Part shown: positions 9,431 to 20,198 of the stretch, piece by piece
Position numbering within the stretch: position 1 is the first letter of the stretch
How the letters are laid out: every line of letters begins with the position of its first letter
Source of the DNA: Streptomyces sp. TN58
GTDB taxonomy: Bacteria; Actinomycetota; Actinomycetes; Streptomycetales; Streptomycetaceae
Length of the DNA stretch: 64,000 nucleotides
Direction: 5' to 3'
NCBI RefSeq assembly: GCF_001941845.1
Contig: NZ_CP018870.1
Coordinates: forward strand, 1,829,001-1,893,000
Translations under genes and position numbers: made by a program
Notes under the pieces: generated by a model
The model's database searches: none
What the model saw: only the letters and a program-made list of their open reading frames with translations
Told to the model about the DNA's origin: nothing

Positions 9431-10033
9431 TCACGCCCCGATCCGGTAGAGGGAGTGGGTCCAGGAGAAGGTGTTGTTGTTGACATACCAGGCGTGCGAG
9501 GCCCAGTTGTAGCGGTCGCTGGAGGGCCAGGGGTCGCCCCAGTAGACCCAGCTGTTCGCGGTGTCGTAGCCGTAGACGACGTGCATGTGGCCGCCTCCGT
9601 TCGACCACTGGATGCGGGTCTCGATCGGCCGGCCGGCGTTGATCTCGGTCTGGACGGTGGAGTACTGCAGCCAGCCGGTGACGTACGAGCCGGGGTTGAT
9701 GCCCGCCCAGCGCAGGCCGGTCTGGACGTTGCCGAGGGTGGCCTGGTTGTTGGGGCATTCGGTGCCCTGCGGGCGGTTGAAGGCGGCGTTGCAGAACTGG
9801 TTCTGCGAGTGGTTCCGGCCGAACCAGGCGGCGATGGTGTTGCCGCCGGCGGCCCAGCACCAGTTGGTCTTCGCCTGCGCCTGCATGGTGATGTTGAGGC
9901 GTTTGTAGGCGAGGGCGGAGTCGGTGCCGGCCTCCGCGGCGGTGGCGGTGCCGGCGGGCAGGGCGAGGATCAGGGCGCTGAGCAGGGCGGTGAGGACGGC
10001 GGCCGGGGAAAGCCGCCGGTTTCGATCGCGCAT
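9431..10033 (-). CDS. Secreted papain-like cysteine protease (AvrRpt2/C39-like fold)
   Basis: 200-aa secreted protein. A signal peptide (MRDRNRRLSPAAVLTALLSA ... ATAAEA) precedes a compact papain-like domain. The catalytic Cys is in the NWCWAA motif, the catalytic His in GGGHMHVVYGYD and a likely third residue in the WGDPWP segment; this matches the papain-like family PF12385 (AvrRpt2-type) from memory. Two further Cys (FCNAAF and ECPNNQ) could form a disulfide. Ribosome binding site GGGAGGA lies 5 nt upstream of the ATG. A promoter-like pair is at 10094-10123. The next gene downstream encodes a membrane-tethered partner. Target is not evident. Confidence 0.88.
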   Translation of the reverse strand: MRDRNRRLSPAAVLTALLSALILALPAGTATAAEAGTDSALAYKRLNITMQAQAKTNWCWAAGGNTIAAWFGRNHSQNQFCNAAFNRPQGTECPNNQATLGNVQTGLRWAGINPGSYVTGWLQYSTVQTEINAGRPIETRIQWSNGGGHMHVVYGYDTANSWVYWGDPWPSSDRYNWASHAWYVNNNTFSWTHSLYRIGA

Positions 10034-10093
10034 CGCGTTCCTCCCGAGGTGGGGAATGGGGGGATGGAGGAGCGCGTCCGGACGCTGTGGAGG

Positions 10094-10123
10094 AGCATCA
10101 GGGAGTTGTCGGGTTCAGGTCAA
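10094..10123 (-). promoter_or_regulatory. Putative housekeeping promoter for the protease operon
   Basis: On the minus strand a TTGACC -35 box (10118-10123) is followed after 18 nt by GATGCT (10094-10099), about 60 nt upstream of the protease ATG. The -35 is near consensus; the -10 is poor. Confidence 0.4.
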
Positions 10124-10150
10124 CGCGCTTCAATACGCGATGACGTTGCA

Positions 10151-10252
10151 GTGTGAACGGTGGGGCTGCGGTGTGAATGGTTGCTGCCGTTCCACCTGGC
10201 CCCCCGGGGCTGCCGCCGTGATCCCCCACCCCGGCGCGTGTGAACGTTCACA
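10151..10252. promoter_or_regulatory. Operator-like GTGTGAAYG repeats and TGTGAACGTTCACA palindrome
   Basis: Three direct copies of gtgtgaa(c/t)g(g/t) start at 10151, 10171 and 10238. The third is half of a perfect 14-bp palindrome at 10239-10252 placed just upstream of the ribosome binding site of the HTH gene at 10264. The first two are 20 bp apart, about two helical turns. They sit between the divergent protease operon and the regulator gene, which suggests autoregulation and shared control. Confidence 0.55.
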
Positions 10253-10263
10253 GAGGAGTCGCC

Positions 10264-11205
10264 ATGCGGCCTTCCACGGACCCTGCGGGCATGGCCGAAC
10301 TGGACCGGCTCTTGCGCGGCGGCCCCTTCCACCTCGCCCTGCGCGCCGCCCTCGCCGCCCGCGGGCTGCCGCTTCAGCGGGTGCAGCACCGGCTCGCGGC
10401 GCAGGGCATCAAGGTGGGGGTGACCAGCCTCAGTTACTGGCAGCAGGGCGCCCGCAGGCCGCGCCATCCGGAGTCCCTGCGGGCCGTCACAGCTCTGGAG
10501 CGGATCCTGGAGCTGCCCGACGGCTCCCTGGTCCGGCTGCTGGCGGTCCCGGGACCGGGTGCCGGGCAGGACCGGCCCGCCGGACGTTCCTACCGGGCCC
10601 TGTTCAGCGGCGGCGGGACGGTGGAGCGGCTGCTCGACGGGATGGAGCTCCCGCCGGACGGCGGTCTGCACTCGCTCGGCCACCACGAGCGGGTCCGCAT
10701 CGGGCCGGCGGGCGAGCTGCGGATCCGCGAGTCGCAGCAGATCGTCCGGGCGCACCGGGACGGGGTCGACCGCTACCTCGCCGTCCACCACGGCGACCCG
10801 GGCTGCGACGTGTCGCGGGTGCGCGTGACGGCGTACGAGAACTGCCGCACGGGCCGGGTCAGAGGCCATCCGGAGGCCGGGGTGGTGGTCGCCGAGCTGC
10901 TTTTCGACGCCCGGCTGAGGCGCGGCGACACCTACGTCTTCGGTTACGGCGTCGAGGACGGCACGGGGGCCCGCAGCGGCGAGTACGTGCGCGGTTTCAG
11001 CTACGCGGGCGGCCAGTACGTGCTCCAGGTCCGCTTCGACGAGGCGGCCCTTCCGGTGCGCTGCCGGCGTTTCACCCGCAGCGGGCCGGACGCGCCGCGC
11101 ACCGGCCTGGCGGACCTGACGCCGAGCGGTCGGCACCGGGCGGTGCACCTGGTGGAGCAGTCCGTGCGGCGCGGGATCCTCGGGATCGCCTGGGACTGGG
11201 ACTGA
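10264..11205 (+). CDS. Putative XRE-type regulator with unknown C-terminal domain
   Basis: 313 aa. Residues 20-85 look like a helix-turn-helix of the XRE type (LRAALAARGLPLQRVQHRLA, then VTSLSYWQQGARRPRHPESL, the usual recognition-helix and following helix pattern). The rest is a beta-rich domain of unknown function (HHERVRIGPAGELRI, YENCRTGRVRGHPEAGVVVAE, FGYGVEDGTGARSGEYVRGF, ending GIAWDWD). ATG 10264 is chosen because GAGGAG lies 5 nt upstream. It is divergent from the secreted papain-like protease operon and preceded by the repeats at 10151-10252, so it may control that operon and itself. The 3' end is overlapped by a 33-bp direct repeat. Regulator role is inferred from the HTH-like segment and context only. 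Confidence 0.85.
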   Translation: MRPSTDPAGMAELDRLLRGGPFHLALRAALAARGLPLQRVQHRLAAQGIKVGVTSLSYWQQGARRPRHPESLRAVTALERILELPDGSLVRLLAVPGPGAGQDRPAGRSYRALFSGGGTVERLLDGMELPPDGGLHSLGHHERVRIGPAGELRIRESQQIVRAHRDGVDRYLAVHHGDPGCDVSRVRVTAYENCRTGRVRGHPEAGVVVAELLFDARLRRGDTYVFGYGVEDGTGARSGEYVRGFSYAGGQYVLQVRFDEAALPVRCRRFTRSGPDAPRTGLADLTPSGRHRAVHLVEQSVRRGILGIAWDWD

Positions 11206-11273
11206 CCGGCGGCGCGTGACGGGCGGCTGACGGGCGGCAGCTGACCGGCGGCGCGTGACGGGCGGCTGACGGG
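11202..11273. repeat. 33-bp direct repeat, period 39
   Basis: Two identical 33-bp copies (11202-11234 and 11241-11273) begin at the stop codon of the upstream regulator gene and are followed by a short run of gacggt hexamers (to 11290). The copy overlapping the stop suggests a local tandem duplication of the gene end. Confidence 0.8.
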
Positions 11274-11290
11274 TGACGGTGACGGTGACG

Positions 11291-11318
11291 GCCCGCCGGT
11301 CGGCGCCCGGTGGCGGGC
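11291..11318 (-). terminator. Hairpin terminator after the Rieske gene
   Basis: A 7-bp GC-only stem (11291-11297 with 11312-11318) lies 6 nt past the minus-strand stop at 11324. It could also serve the convergent plus-strand gene. Confidence 0.45.
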
Positions 11319-11323
11319 GCGGG

Positions 11324-11755
11324 TCAGCCCGCGACGAGCCTGCCGTTCTCCGCGCGGACCGGCACCTCCGGAAGCGGCCGGTCGGCCGGCCCGCGCAGGA
11401 CCTTGCCCGTCGCCACGTCGAACCGGCTGCCGTGGCAGGGGCAGTTCCCCTCCCCGTCGTCGATCTTGTCGAGGACGCAGCCCGCGTGGGTGCACTGGGC
11501 GCTGAACGCCTTGTACTGTCCCTCCGCCGGGCAGCTGACGACGAGCTTCCGCTCCCGGTAGAGCTTCGCGCCGCCCACGGGCACGTCGGCCGCGGCGCCC
11601 AGCTCGACGGGGGCGGTGGGGGTGGCGGGGGTGTTGCCGCCGCTGTTGGTCTCGGTGGAGCAGGCCGTGAGCGCCGCCCCGGCGCCCGCGGCTCCCGCGA
11701 GCGCGGCGGCGCCCTTGAGGACGGTACGGCGGGCGGCGGACTGCGGCGCTGACAT
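11324..11755 (-). CDS. Rieske [2Fe-2S] lipoprotein
   Basis: 143-aa exported electron-transfer protein. The N-terminus combines a twin-arginine-like motif (ARRTVLKG) with a lipobox (LTAC, Cys at about residue 36), so it is likely Tat-exported and lipid-anchored outside the membrane. The Rieske cluster ligands are clear: CTHAGC and CPCHGSRF, a C-x-H ... C-x-x-H arrangement with the two extra disulfide Cys seen in high-potential Rieske proteins. The ATG at 11755 has AGGAGA six nt upstream. No partner oxidoreductase gene is adjacent; the redox partner is unknown. Streptomyces carry several such stand-alone Rieske lipoproteins. Confidence 0.93.
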   Translation of the reverse strand: MSAPQSAARRTVLKGAAALAGAAGAGAALTACSTETNSGGNTPATPTAPVELGAAADVPVGGAKLYRERKLVVSCPAEGQYKAFSAQCTHAGCVLDKIDDGEGNCPCHGSRFDVATGKVLRGPADRPLPEVPVRAENGRLVAG

Positions 11756-11831
11756 GCGGTTCTCCTGAGGTGCACGGGCGGGGGCCACGGGCCGGGCGGC
11801 CCAGGGGCGACGATACCGCCGCCGAATGGAG

Positions 11832-11837
11832 TAGCTT
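11832..11837 (+). promoter_or_regulatory. -10 box of a probable leaderless transcript
   Basis: TAGCTT ends 7 nt before the GTG start at 11845 and no ribosome-binding sequence is present. This is the usual layout for leaderless Streptomyces mRNAs. No clear -35 box. Confidence 0.4.
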
Positions 11838-11844
11838 CCTCCGC

Positions 11845-12726
11845 GTGATCGTCGTCGGCGGAGAAGCCCTCATCGACCTGGTTCCCGCGGCCGGGCCGCC
11901 GGGCGCGCTGCTGCCCCGGCCGGGCGGCGGACCGTACAACACCGCGCGCGCCCTCGGCCGCCTCGGCGCGGAGGTCGCCTTCTGCTCCCGGGTCTCGGCG
12001 GACGGTTTCGGCGAGAGCCTGCTCGCCGGGCTGCGGGCGGCGGGGGTGGACGTGTCGCTGGTGCAGCGCGGGCCGGAGCCGACCACCCTTGCCGTGCCGT
12101 CGCTGGCTCCGGACGGCTCGGCCTCGTACGGGTTCTACGTCGAGGGCACCGCGGACCGGCTGTTCACCCTGCCGCCCGCCCTTCCCGAGGGGGTACGGGC
12201 TCTCGCGCTCGGCACCTGCTCCCTCGTGCTGGAGCCGGGCGCGAGCGCGTACGAGGCCCTGCTGCGCCGGGAGTCGCGGCGCGGGCTGCTGACCCTGCTG
12301 GACCCGAACATCCGGCCGGCCCTGATCGCGGACCCGGCAGGGTACCGCGCCCGGTTCGGGGAGCGGCTGCTGCCGCACACGGGCGTGCTGAAGCTGTCGG
12401 AGGAGGACGCGGCCTGGTTGGGCGGGCGGGTCGGCGACTGGCTGGCGGCGGGTCCCTGGGCGGTGGTGGTGACCCGCGGCCCGGCGGGCCTGACGGTCTT
12501 CACGCGGGAGGGCGCCGAGTACTCGGCGGCGGCCCGGCCGGTAGCGGTGGCGGACACGATCGGGGCGGGCGACACGGTCAACGCCGCCCTGCTGCACCGC
12601 CTCGCCGCGGCGCCGGGAGGTCCGGTGGACTGGCCGGACGTCCTGGCGTATGCCGCGCACGCGGCGGCGCTGACCTGCACCCGCCCCGGGGCGGAGCCCC
12701 CGTACGCGGCGGAGCTCAACGGATAG
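11845..12726 (+). CDS. PfkB family sugar kinase (fructokinase-like)
   Basis: 293-aa ribokinase-fold kinase. Begins [14 protein letters not shown], the usual fructokinase-like start; has the first PfkB signature around [15 protein letters not shown] and the second, with the catalytic Asp and anion hole, at [14 protein letters not shown] near residue 235. Length is normal. Substrate cannot be told from sequence; fructose or another ketose is the default for this subgroup. The GTG start at 11845 has no Shine-Dalgarno sequence and sits 7 nt after a -10-like TAGCTT, so the mRNA is probably leaderless. It converges on uvrA, with a 20-bp perfect hairpin between them. Confidence 0.9.
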   Translation: MIVVGGEALIDLVPAAGPPGALLPRPGGGPYNTARALGRLGAEVAFCSRVSADGFGESLLAGLRAAGVDVSLVQRGPEPTTLAVPSLAPDGSASYGFYVEGTADRLFTLPPALPEGVRALALGTCSLVLEPGASAYEALLRRESRRGLLTLLDPNIRPALIADPAGYRARFGERLLPHTGVLKLSEEDAAWLGGRVGDWLAAGPWAVVVTRGPAGLTVFTREGAEYSAAARPVAVADTIGAGDTVNAALLHRLAAAPGGPVDWPDVLAYAAHAAALTCTRPGAEPPYAAELNG

Positions 12727-12743
12727 CGGCCCAGACGCCGCGG

Positions 12744-12786
12744 GTCCGCGGGGGCGGCACCGCGCAGCGGTGCCGCCCCCGCGGAC
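12744..12786. terminator. Strong bidirectional hairpin between pfkB-like gene and uvrA
   Basis: A perfect 20-bp stem (12744-12763 with 12767-12786), almost all G-C, with a 3-nt loop. It lies 18 nt after the kinase stop and 76 nt beyond the uvrA stop, so it likely terminates both converging transcripts. Confidence 0.8.
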
Positions 12787-12862
12787 CTCCGTGACGACTG
12801 GGGGGAGTTGCGAAAGTGGCGTCGTCCGCCCGGCGAGCCAGACGGGACTTTCTCAACACGCC

Positions 12863-15844
<2,982 letters not shown>

Positions 15845-16029
15845 GCCGGTCCGCACCTTTCTTGAGAGAGCGGGGGGCACGGCCCCCGTCCCAGGGTATG
15901 GGGGGCGCCTCTGCGGTGGAGATGGAGCTTGGACTTCGAGCGTATAGCACGCACATTCGATTTACGGCACTCCGCGGACCGCTTCACCCGATCGTGTGGC
16001 CGCCGCCTCCGAGCACTAGGCTCGAAGTC
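15845..16029. other. Divergent intergenic region uvrA / mycothiol isomerase-like gene
   Basis: 185 bp holding both start regions. On the minus strand the uvrA leader contains a 6-bp stem (15873-15878 with 15882-15887); on the plus strand TAGGCT at 16017-16022 is a likely -10. No good match to the actinobacterial GAAC-N4-GTTC LexA box was seen. Confidence 0.4.
16017..16022 (+). promoter_or_regulatory. -10 box of a probable leaderless transcript
   Basis: TAGGCT is 7 nt before the ATG at 16030, and no Shine-Dalgarno sequence exists in between, the standard leaderless arrangement. Confidence 0.5.
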
Positions 16030-16719
16030 ATGACTGATCATGTGCACGACCTGCGATCTGTACGTGAAGCCACGGACCGGCTGCTGACCGCTGTCGCGAA
16101 ACTGGACAACGGCGCCCTCTCCGAGGAGTCACACCTCCCCGGCTGGACCCGCGGCCACATCCTGGCCCACCTCGCGCGCAACGCCGACGCCCTCCTCAAC
16201 GTCCTGGAGGGCCGGCCGATGTATGAGAGCGGCGAGGCGCGTGACGCGGACATCGCCCGCGACGCCGGCCGGCCCCTGGTGGAACACCTGGCGGACCTCC
16301 GTGATTCCGCGGACCGCTTCCTGGCCGCCACGGAGCACGCCCAGGACTGGTCGCGCACCGTCGAGCTGCGGGGCGGCGTCACCGACCTCGCGGCGAACGT
16401 GCCCTTCCGCCGCTGGGTCGAGGTGGACCTGCACCACGTCGACCTGAACATCGGCTACGAGCTCTCCGACCTCCCGGAGGAGTTCACCGACCGCGAGATC
16501 ACCTTCCTCGCCGACCGCTGGTCCGGGCGCCCGGAGGTGCCCGCGACGGCCCTGGCCGCCGCCGACGGGCGCGGCTGGCGCACCGGCTCCGCCGGGGACC
16601 CGGCCGTGACCGTCTCCGGCTCCCCCGCCGCGCTGCTCGCCTGGCTCGCCGGCCGCGGCGACAAGGGCGCCTCCCTGACCACCACGGGCGGCCCGCTCCC
16701 CGAGCTCCCGCCGTTGTAG
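16030..16719 (+). CDS. Maleylpyruvate isomerase family mycothiol-dependent protein
   Basis: 229-aa DinB-like/MDMPI-fold protein. The N-terminal four-helix domain has the family pattern: LPGWTRGHILAHLARNADAL (one His ligand) and VEVDLHHVDLNIGYE (two further His), which together would bind a metal used to activate mycothiol. A smaller C-terminal domain begins near residue 150 (AADGRGWRTGSAGDPAV ... SPAALLAWLAGRGDK). The exact reaction is not known; relatives include mycothiol-dependent maleylpyruvate isomerase and mycothiol S-transferases. The gene is followed after 23 nt by an MBL-fold hydrolase, and the pair may form a thiol-dependent detoxification unit. Start seems leaderless (TAGGCT 7 nt upstream). 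Confidence 0.88.
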   Translation: MTDHVHDLRSVREATDRLLTAVAKLDNGALSEESHLPGWTRGHILAHLARNADALLNVLEGRPMYESGEARDADIARDAGRPLVEHLADLRDSADRFLAATEHAQDWSRTVELRGGVTDLAANVPFRRWVEVDLHHVDLNIGYELSDLPEEFTDREITFLADRWSGRPEVPATALAAADGRGWRTGSAGDPAVTVSGSPAALLAWLAGRGDKGASLTTTGGPLPELPPL

Positions 16720-16742
16720 GAAGACACCTCTAGGATCAACAC

Positions 16743-17399
16743 ATGACGTACACCGGAGAGGTCAAGGTCGGCGGTCCGGCCGACGTGCACGAGCTCGCGG
16801 ACCTGATGATTTCCAAGGTCGCGGTGGGCTCGATGAACAACAACGCGTACCTGCTGCGCTGCCGGGCCACGGACGAGCAGCTGCTCATCGACGCGGCCGC
16901 CGAACCGCAGACGCTGCTGAACCTGATCGGCGACGACGGCATCGCCTCCGTCGTCACCACCCACCGGCACGGCGACCACTGGGGCGCGCTCGCGGAGGTC
17001 GTGGCGGCCACGGGGGCGAGGACCTACGCGGGCGCCCTCGACGCCGAGGGCATCCCGGTCGCGACCGACGTCCCCGTCGCGGACGGGGACACCGTGCGCG
17101 TCGGGCGGGTCGAGCTGACCGCGCGGCACCTGGTCGGCCACACCCCCGGCTCGATCGCGCTCGTCTACGACGACCCGCACGGCCACGCGCACGTCTTCAC
17201 CGGGGACTGCCTGTTCCCGGGCGGCGTGGGCAACACCCACGACGACCCGGAGGCCTTCAAGAGCCTCCTCGACGACGTCCAGCACAAGCTCTTCGAGCAG
17301 CTGCCGGACGAGACCTGGGTCTACCCGGGCCACGGCAACGACACCACGCTCGGTGCGGAGCGCCCGCACCTGGCGGAGTGGCGCGAGCGCGGCTGGTAG
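16743..17399 (+). CDS. MBL-fold (glyoxalase II-like) metallo-hydrolase
   Basis: 218-aa single-domain metallo-beta-lactamase-fold hydrolase. The zinc signature HxHxDH reads THRHGDHWGAL near residue 79; further ligands are in GHTPGSI, FTGDCLF and the terminal YPGHGND. The compact length and TPGS loop resemble hydroxyacylglutathione-hydrolase-like proteins; in a mycothiol producer the thiol-ester substrate would be a mycothiol adduct (inference). It directly follows the mycothiol-dependent isomerase-like gene. A TAGGAT hexamer at 16731-16736 is 6 nt before the ATG and may give this gene its own leaderless transcript. Confidence 0.9.
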   Translation: MTYTGEVKVGGPADVHELADLMISKVAVGSMNNNAYLLRCRATDEQLLIDAAAEPQTLLNLIGDDGIASVVTTHRHGDHWGALAEVVAATGARTYAGALDAEGIPVATDVPVADGDTVRVGRVELTARHLVGHTPGSIALVYDDPHGHAHVFTGDCLFPGGVGNTHDDPEAFKSLLDDVQHKLFEQLPDETWVYPGHGNDTTLGAERPHLAEWRERGW

Positions 17400-17498
17400 G
17401 GGCCGCAACGCGTCAACTTCCGGCCACGGAGCACTCCTTCCGGTCGTTGACGGCCGAATCCATGTCCCGGCGGGCGGGGAGGCGGTATCTGGTGCGGC

Positions 17499-18920
17499 AT
17501 GCGACAGGACCCCTCCCCGCCACCCGCCCCAGCCGCCTCTCCCGCACCGGCCCCGCCGGCCGCTGACGACGGCGGCCCCGCCCGGCGGCCCGGCATGCTG
17601 CGTCTCGCCTCCGCCGCGCTCGCCGGTACCGCCATCGAGTTCTACGACTTCTTCGTCTACGGCACGGCCGCGGCGCTCGTCCTCGGGCCGCTGTTCTTCC
17701 CGTCCTTCTCCCCGCTCGCCGGGACCCTCGCCGCCTTCGGCACCTTCGGCGTCGGCTTCCTCGCCCGCCCGCTGGGGTCCGCCCTCTTCGGCCACATCGG
17801 CGACCGGTACGGCCGGCGCCCGGTCCTGCTGGCCTCCCTGCTGCTCACAGGCATCGCCACGGTCGCCGTCGGCTGCGTACCGACGTACGGGACGATCGGC
17901 ATCGCCGCGCCGGTCCTGCTGCTCCTGCTGCGCTTCCTCCAGGGCCTCGGGCTCGGCGGGGAGTGGGGCGGGGCGGTGCTGCTGACCGCCGAGCACGCGC
18001 CGGAACGGCGGCGCGGCCTGTGGGCGAGCTTCCCGCAGATCGGCCCGGCGGTGGGATTCCTGCTGGCCAACGGTCTGATGCTGGGGCTGTCGGCCGCGCT
18101 GACCGACGCCCAGTTCACCTCCTGGGGGTGGCGGGTGCCGTTCTGGGCGGCCGGGCTGCTGGCCCTGGCCGGGCTGTGGCTGCGCCGCTCGGTGGAGGAG
18201 ACCCCGCAGTTCCGTGAGCTCGCGGCGGCCGGGCGGCGGGCCGACGCCCCGCTGGCCGAGGTGCTACGGGGCCACTGGCGGCTGCTCCTGCTGACCGGCG
18301 GAGCCCTCGCGGTCGGCTACGCCGTCTTCTACGCGGTCACCACCTGGTCCCTCGCCTACGCCACCGAACACCTGTCGGTGAGCCGTACGACGATGCTGGC
18401 CTGCATCATGGCGGCGGTGGCGTTCAAGGGCCTGATGACGCCGCTGATGGCTGTGCTCGGCGACCGCTACGGGCGGCGGCCGCTGTGCCTGGCCGGGTGC
18501 GCGGCCAGCGCCGTGTGGATGTTCCCGCTGGTGGCGCTGATGCGGACGGCCGACCCGCTGCTGATGACGCTGGGCTTCGCGGTGGCGCTGCTGGGCATGG
18601 TGACGATGTTCTCGGTGGTGGGCGCGTACCTGCCGGAGCTGTACGCCCCGCGCATCCGCTGTACGGGTGCGGCCGTCGGGTACAACCTGGGCGGGGTGCT
18701 CGGAGGGGCGCTGACCCCGATCGTGGCGACGGCGCTGGCGGACGGCTCCGGTCCGCCGTGGGGCGTGGCGGCGTACCTCACCGGGATCGCCCTGGTCAGC
18801 CTCGCCTGCTTCGCGCTGCTGCCGGAGACCAGCCCGCTGGTGGTGCGCAAGCGGTCGGGCGCGCCGGACGAGGCGAAGGAAACCGAAACGGGGGCGGCCC
18901 GTACGGCCGCCCCCGTCTAG
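17499..18920 (+). CDS. MFS transporter, metabolite:proton symporter (MHS) type
   Basis: 473-aa, 12-helix major facilitator protein of the MHS/ProP-like subfamily. The start of the transporter core, GTAIEFYDFFVYGTAAALV, and GHIGDRYGRRPVLL after helix 2, with GDRYGRRPL repeated in the second half, are family hallmarks. Typical substrates are organic acids, betaine or proline; none can be assigned. The N-terminus carries a Pro/Ala-rich cytosolic stretch of about 30 residues. Stands alone on the plus strand and converges on terC with a hairpin (18920-18955) between. Confidence 0.9.
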   Translation: MRQDPSPPPAPAASPAPAPPAADDGGPARRPGMLRLASAALAGTAIEFYDFFVYGTAAALVLGPLFFPSFSPLAGTLAAFGTFGVGFLARPLGSALFGHIGDRYGRRPVLLASLLLTGIATVAVGCVPTYGTIGIAAPVLLLLLRFLQGLGLGGEWGGAVLLTAEHAPERRRGLWASFPQIGPAVGFLLANGLMLGLSAALTDAQFTSWGWRVPFWAAGLLALAGLWLRRSVEETPQFRELAAAGRRADAPLAEVLRGHWRLLLLTGGALAVGYAVFYAVTTWSLAYATEHLSVSRTTMLACIMAAVAFKGLMTPLMAVLGDRYGRRPLCLAGCAASAVWMFPLVALMRTADPLLMTLGFAVALLGMVTMFSVVGAYLPELYAPRIRCTGAAVGYNLGGVLGGALTPIVATALADGSGPPWGVAAYLTGIALVSLACFALLPETSPLVVRKRSGAPDEAKETETGAARTAAPV

Positions 18921-18955
18921 TGCTGCGACCCGAAAGGTTCACCGGGTCACAGCAC
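18920..18955. terminator. Bidirectional hairpin between MFS gene and terC
   Basis: A 13-bp stem with one mismatch (18920-18932 with 18943-18955), loop 10 nt, immediately after the MFS stop and 18 nt past the terC stop. Confidence 0.65.
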
Positions 18956-18972
18956 CAGGGCTGAGGCCGGAC

Positions 18973-19956
18973 TCAGGCGTCGATGCTCTCGGTGCGGGCG
19001 GCGGCCTCGGCCGCGGCCCGCCTCTTCGTGGCGATCAGGCTGGTGATCGTGGTGATCACCAGGACGCCGCAGATGACGCCGAGGGAGAGCGGGATGGAGA
19101 TCTCCGGGACGTGCACGCCGGACTCGTGCAGGGCGTGCAGCACCAGCTTGACGCCGATGAAGCCGAGGATGATCGACAGGCCGTAGCTGAGGTGGACCAG
19201 CTTCTCCAGCAGGCCGCCGATGAGGAAGTACAGCTGGCGCAGGCCCATCAGCGCGAAGGCGTTGGCCGTGAAGACGATGTACGGGTCCTGGGTGAGGCCG
19301 AAGATGGCGGGGATCGAGTCCAGCGCGAACAGCACGTCGGTGGTGCCGATGGCGAGCATGACGATCATCAGCGGCGTCAGCACGCGCTTGCCGTTGTTGA
19401 CGATGAAGAGCTTGGTGCCGTGGTACCGGTCGGCGACACCGAACTTCTTCTCGACGGACTTCAGGAGGCGGTTCTCCTCGAACTCGTCCTCGTCCTCGTC
19501 CTTGCGGGCCTCCTGGATCAGCTTCCAGGCGGTGTAGATCAGGAACGCGCCGAAGATGTAGAAGACCCAGCTGAAGCTGGCGATGATCGCGGCGCCGGCG
19601 GCGATGAAGACGGCGCGCAGGACGAGCGCGATCAGCACGCCCACGAGCAGCACGCGCTGCTGGAGGTGGGAGGGCACCGCGAACTTCGCCATGATCAGGA
19701 CGAAGACGAAGAGGTTGTCGACGCTGAGTGACTTCTCGGTGATGAAGCCCGCGAAGAACTCCTGCGAGGCCTGCGGGGTCCCGAAGAACCACAGGCCGAG
19801 GCCGAAGAGCGCGGCGAGGACGATCCAGACGACCGTCCAGGTGCCCGCTTCCTTGATCGACACGTCGTGGGGCTTGCGGCCGATGAGGAAATCGACCGCG
19901 ATGAGGAGGGACAGACCGAGAACGGTCGCGGCCCAAAGGGCCCAGGAAACTTCCAT
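18973..19956 (-). CDS. terC: TerC/Alx family integral membrane protein (probable manganese exporter)
   Basis: 327-aa membrane protein with about nine hydrophobic helices. The TerC hallmarks are present: early AVDFLIGRKPHDVS, the SLSVDNLFVF acidic motif, and TDVLFALDSIPAIFG with its conserved Asp and Ser in the second half; a charged loop (DEDEDEFEENRLL) separates the halves. In other bacteria TerC/Alx proteins export Mn2+ or metallate secreted enzymes; older names link them to tellurite resistance. ATG 19956 is chosen because GGAGG (19967-19971) lies 10 nt upstream; a GTG at 19965 is too close to it. The 5' leader carries a yybP-ykoY-like riboswitch (20009-20142), which fits a manganese role. 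The TerD-type genes lie just upstream. Confidence 0.92.
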   Translation of the reverse strand: MEVSWALWAATVLGLSLLIAVDFLIGRKPHDVSIKEAGTWTVVWIVLAALFGLGLWFFGTPQASQEFFAGFITEKSLSVDNLFVFVLIMAKFAVPSHLQQRVLLVGVLIALVLRAVFIAAGAAIIASFSWVFYIFGAFLIYTAWKLIQEARKDEDEDEFEENRLLKSVEKKFGVADRYHGTKLFIVNNGKRVLTPLMIVMLAIGTTDVLFALDSIPAIFGLTQDPYIVFTANAFALMGLRQLYFLIGGLLEKLVHLSYGLSIILGFIGVKLVLHALHESGVHVPEISIPLSLGVICGVLVITTITSLIATKRRAAAEAAARTESIDA

Positions 19957-20008
19957 GGTGAACACGCCTCCGGCGGATGGCTCAGCACTTCGTCAGCGTC
20001 ATCGCTGC

Positions 20009-20142
20009 CGGAGGTCTCTTCCGCCCGGGCGACCTGGAGGCCGTGGGCCGACGCCCCGGGACCTGCACCGCGCGCTCGTGGTGTCGCGGTGGTCCGTATT
20101 GACGGGTACGCCGTAGCAGGAAAGCAGGAATACTCCCCTCCG
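20009..20142 (-). ncRNA. yybP-ykoY-like (manganese) riboswitch in the terC leader
   Basis: On the minus strand the leader starts with cggagg followed at once by ggagta, the conserved GGGGAGUA core of this class, later has cccgtcaatacggacc, like the conserved second loop, and closes with cctccg pairing with the first six bases (20137-20142 with 20009-20014). The 3' strand of this P1 helix, cctccgg (20008-20014), is also perfectly complementary to ccggagg (19967-19973), the terC ribosome binding site, so P1 formation would free the site. Called by eye from consensus memory. Confidence 0.72.
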
Positions 20143-20150
20143 CGCTGACG

Positions 20151-20180
20151 AGCTTACCCGCTGAAGGCGGTGAAGGTAAA
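20151..20180 (-). promoter_or_regulatory. Putative terC promoter
   Basis: Minus-strand TTTACC (20175-20180), 18-nt spacer, TAAGCT (20151-20156). The start point would fall near 20144, directly before the riboswitch P1 strand, which supports both calls. Confidence 0.5.
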
Positions 20181-20198
20181 GGGAATGCCAAAGGACGG

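Noticed and set aside
10240..10263. Earlier GTG start (10240) for the HTH protein
   Set aside because: It lies inside the operator palindrome, and the GAGGAG site fits ATG 10264.
15845..16029. LexA (SOS) box upstream of uvrA, and likewise 25053-25308 for uvrB
   Set aside because: Only half-site-like matches (gaat-gtgc-gtgc); no GAAC-N4-GTTC-type palindrome found by eye.
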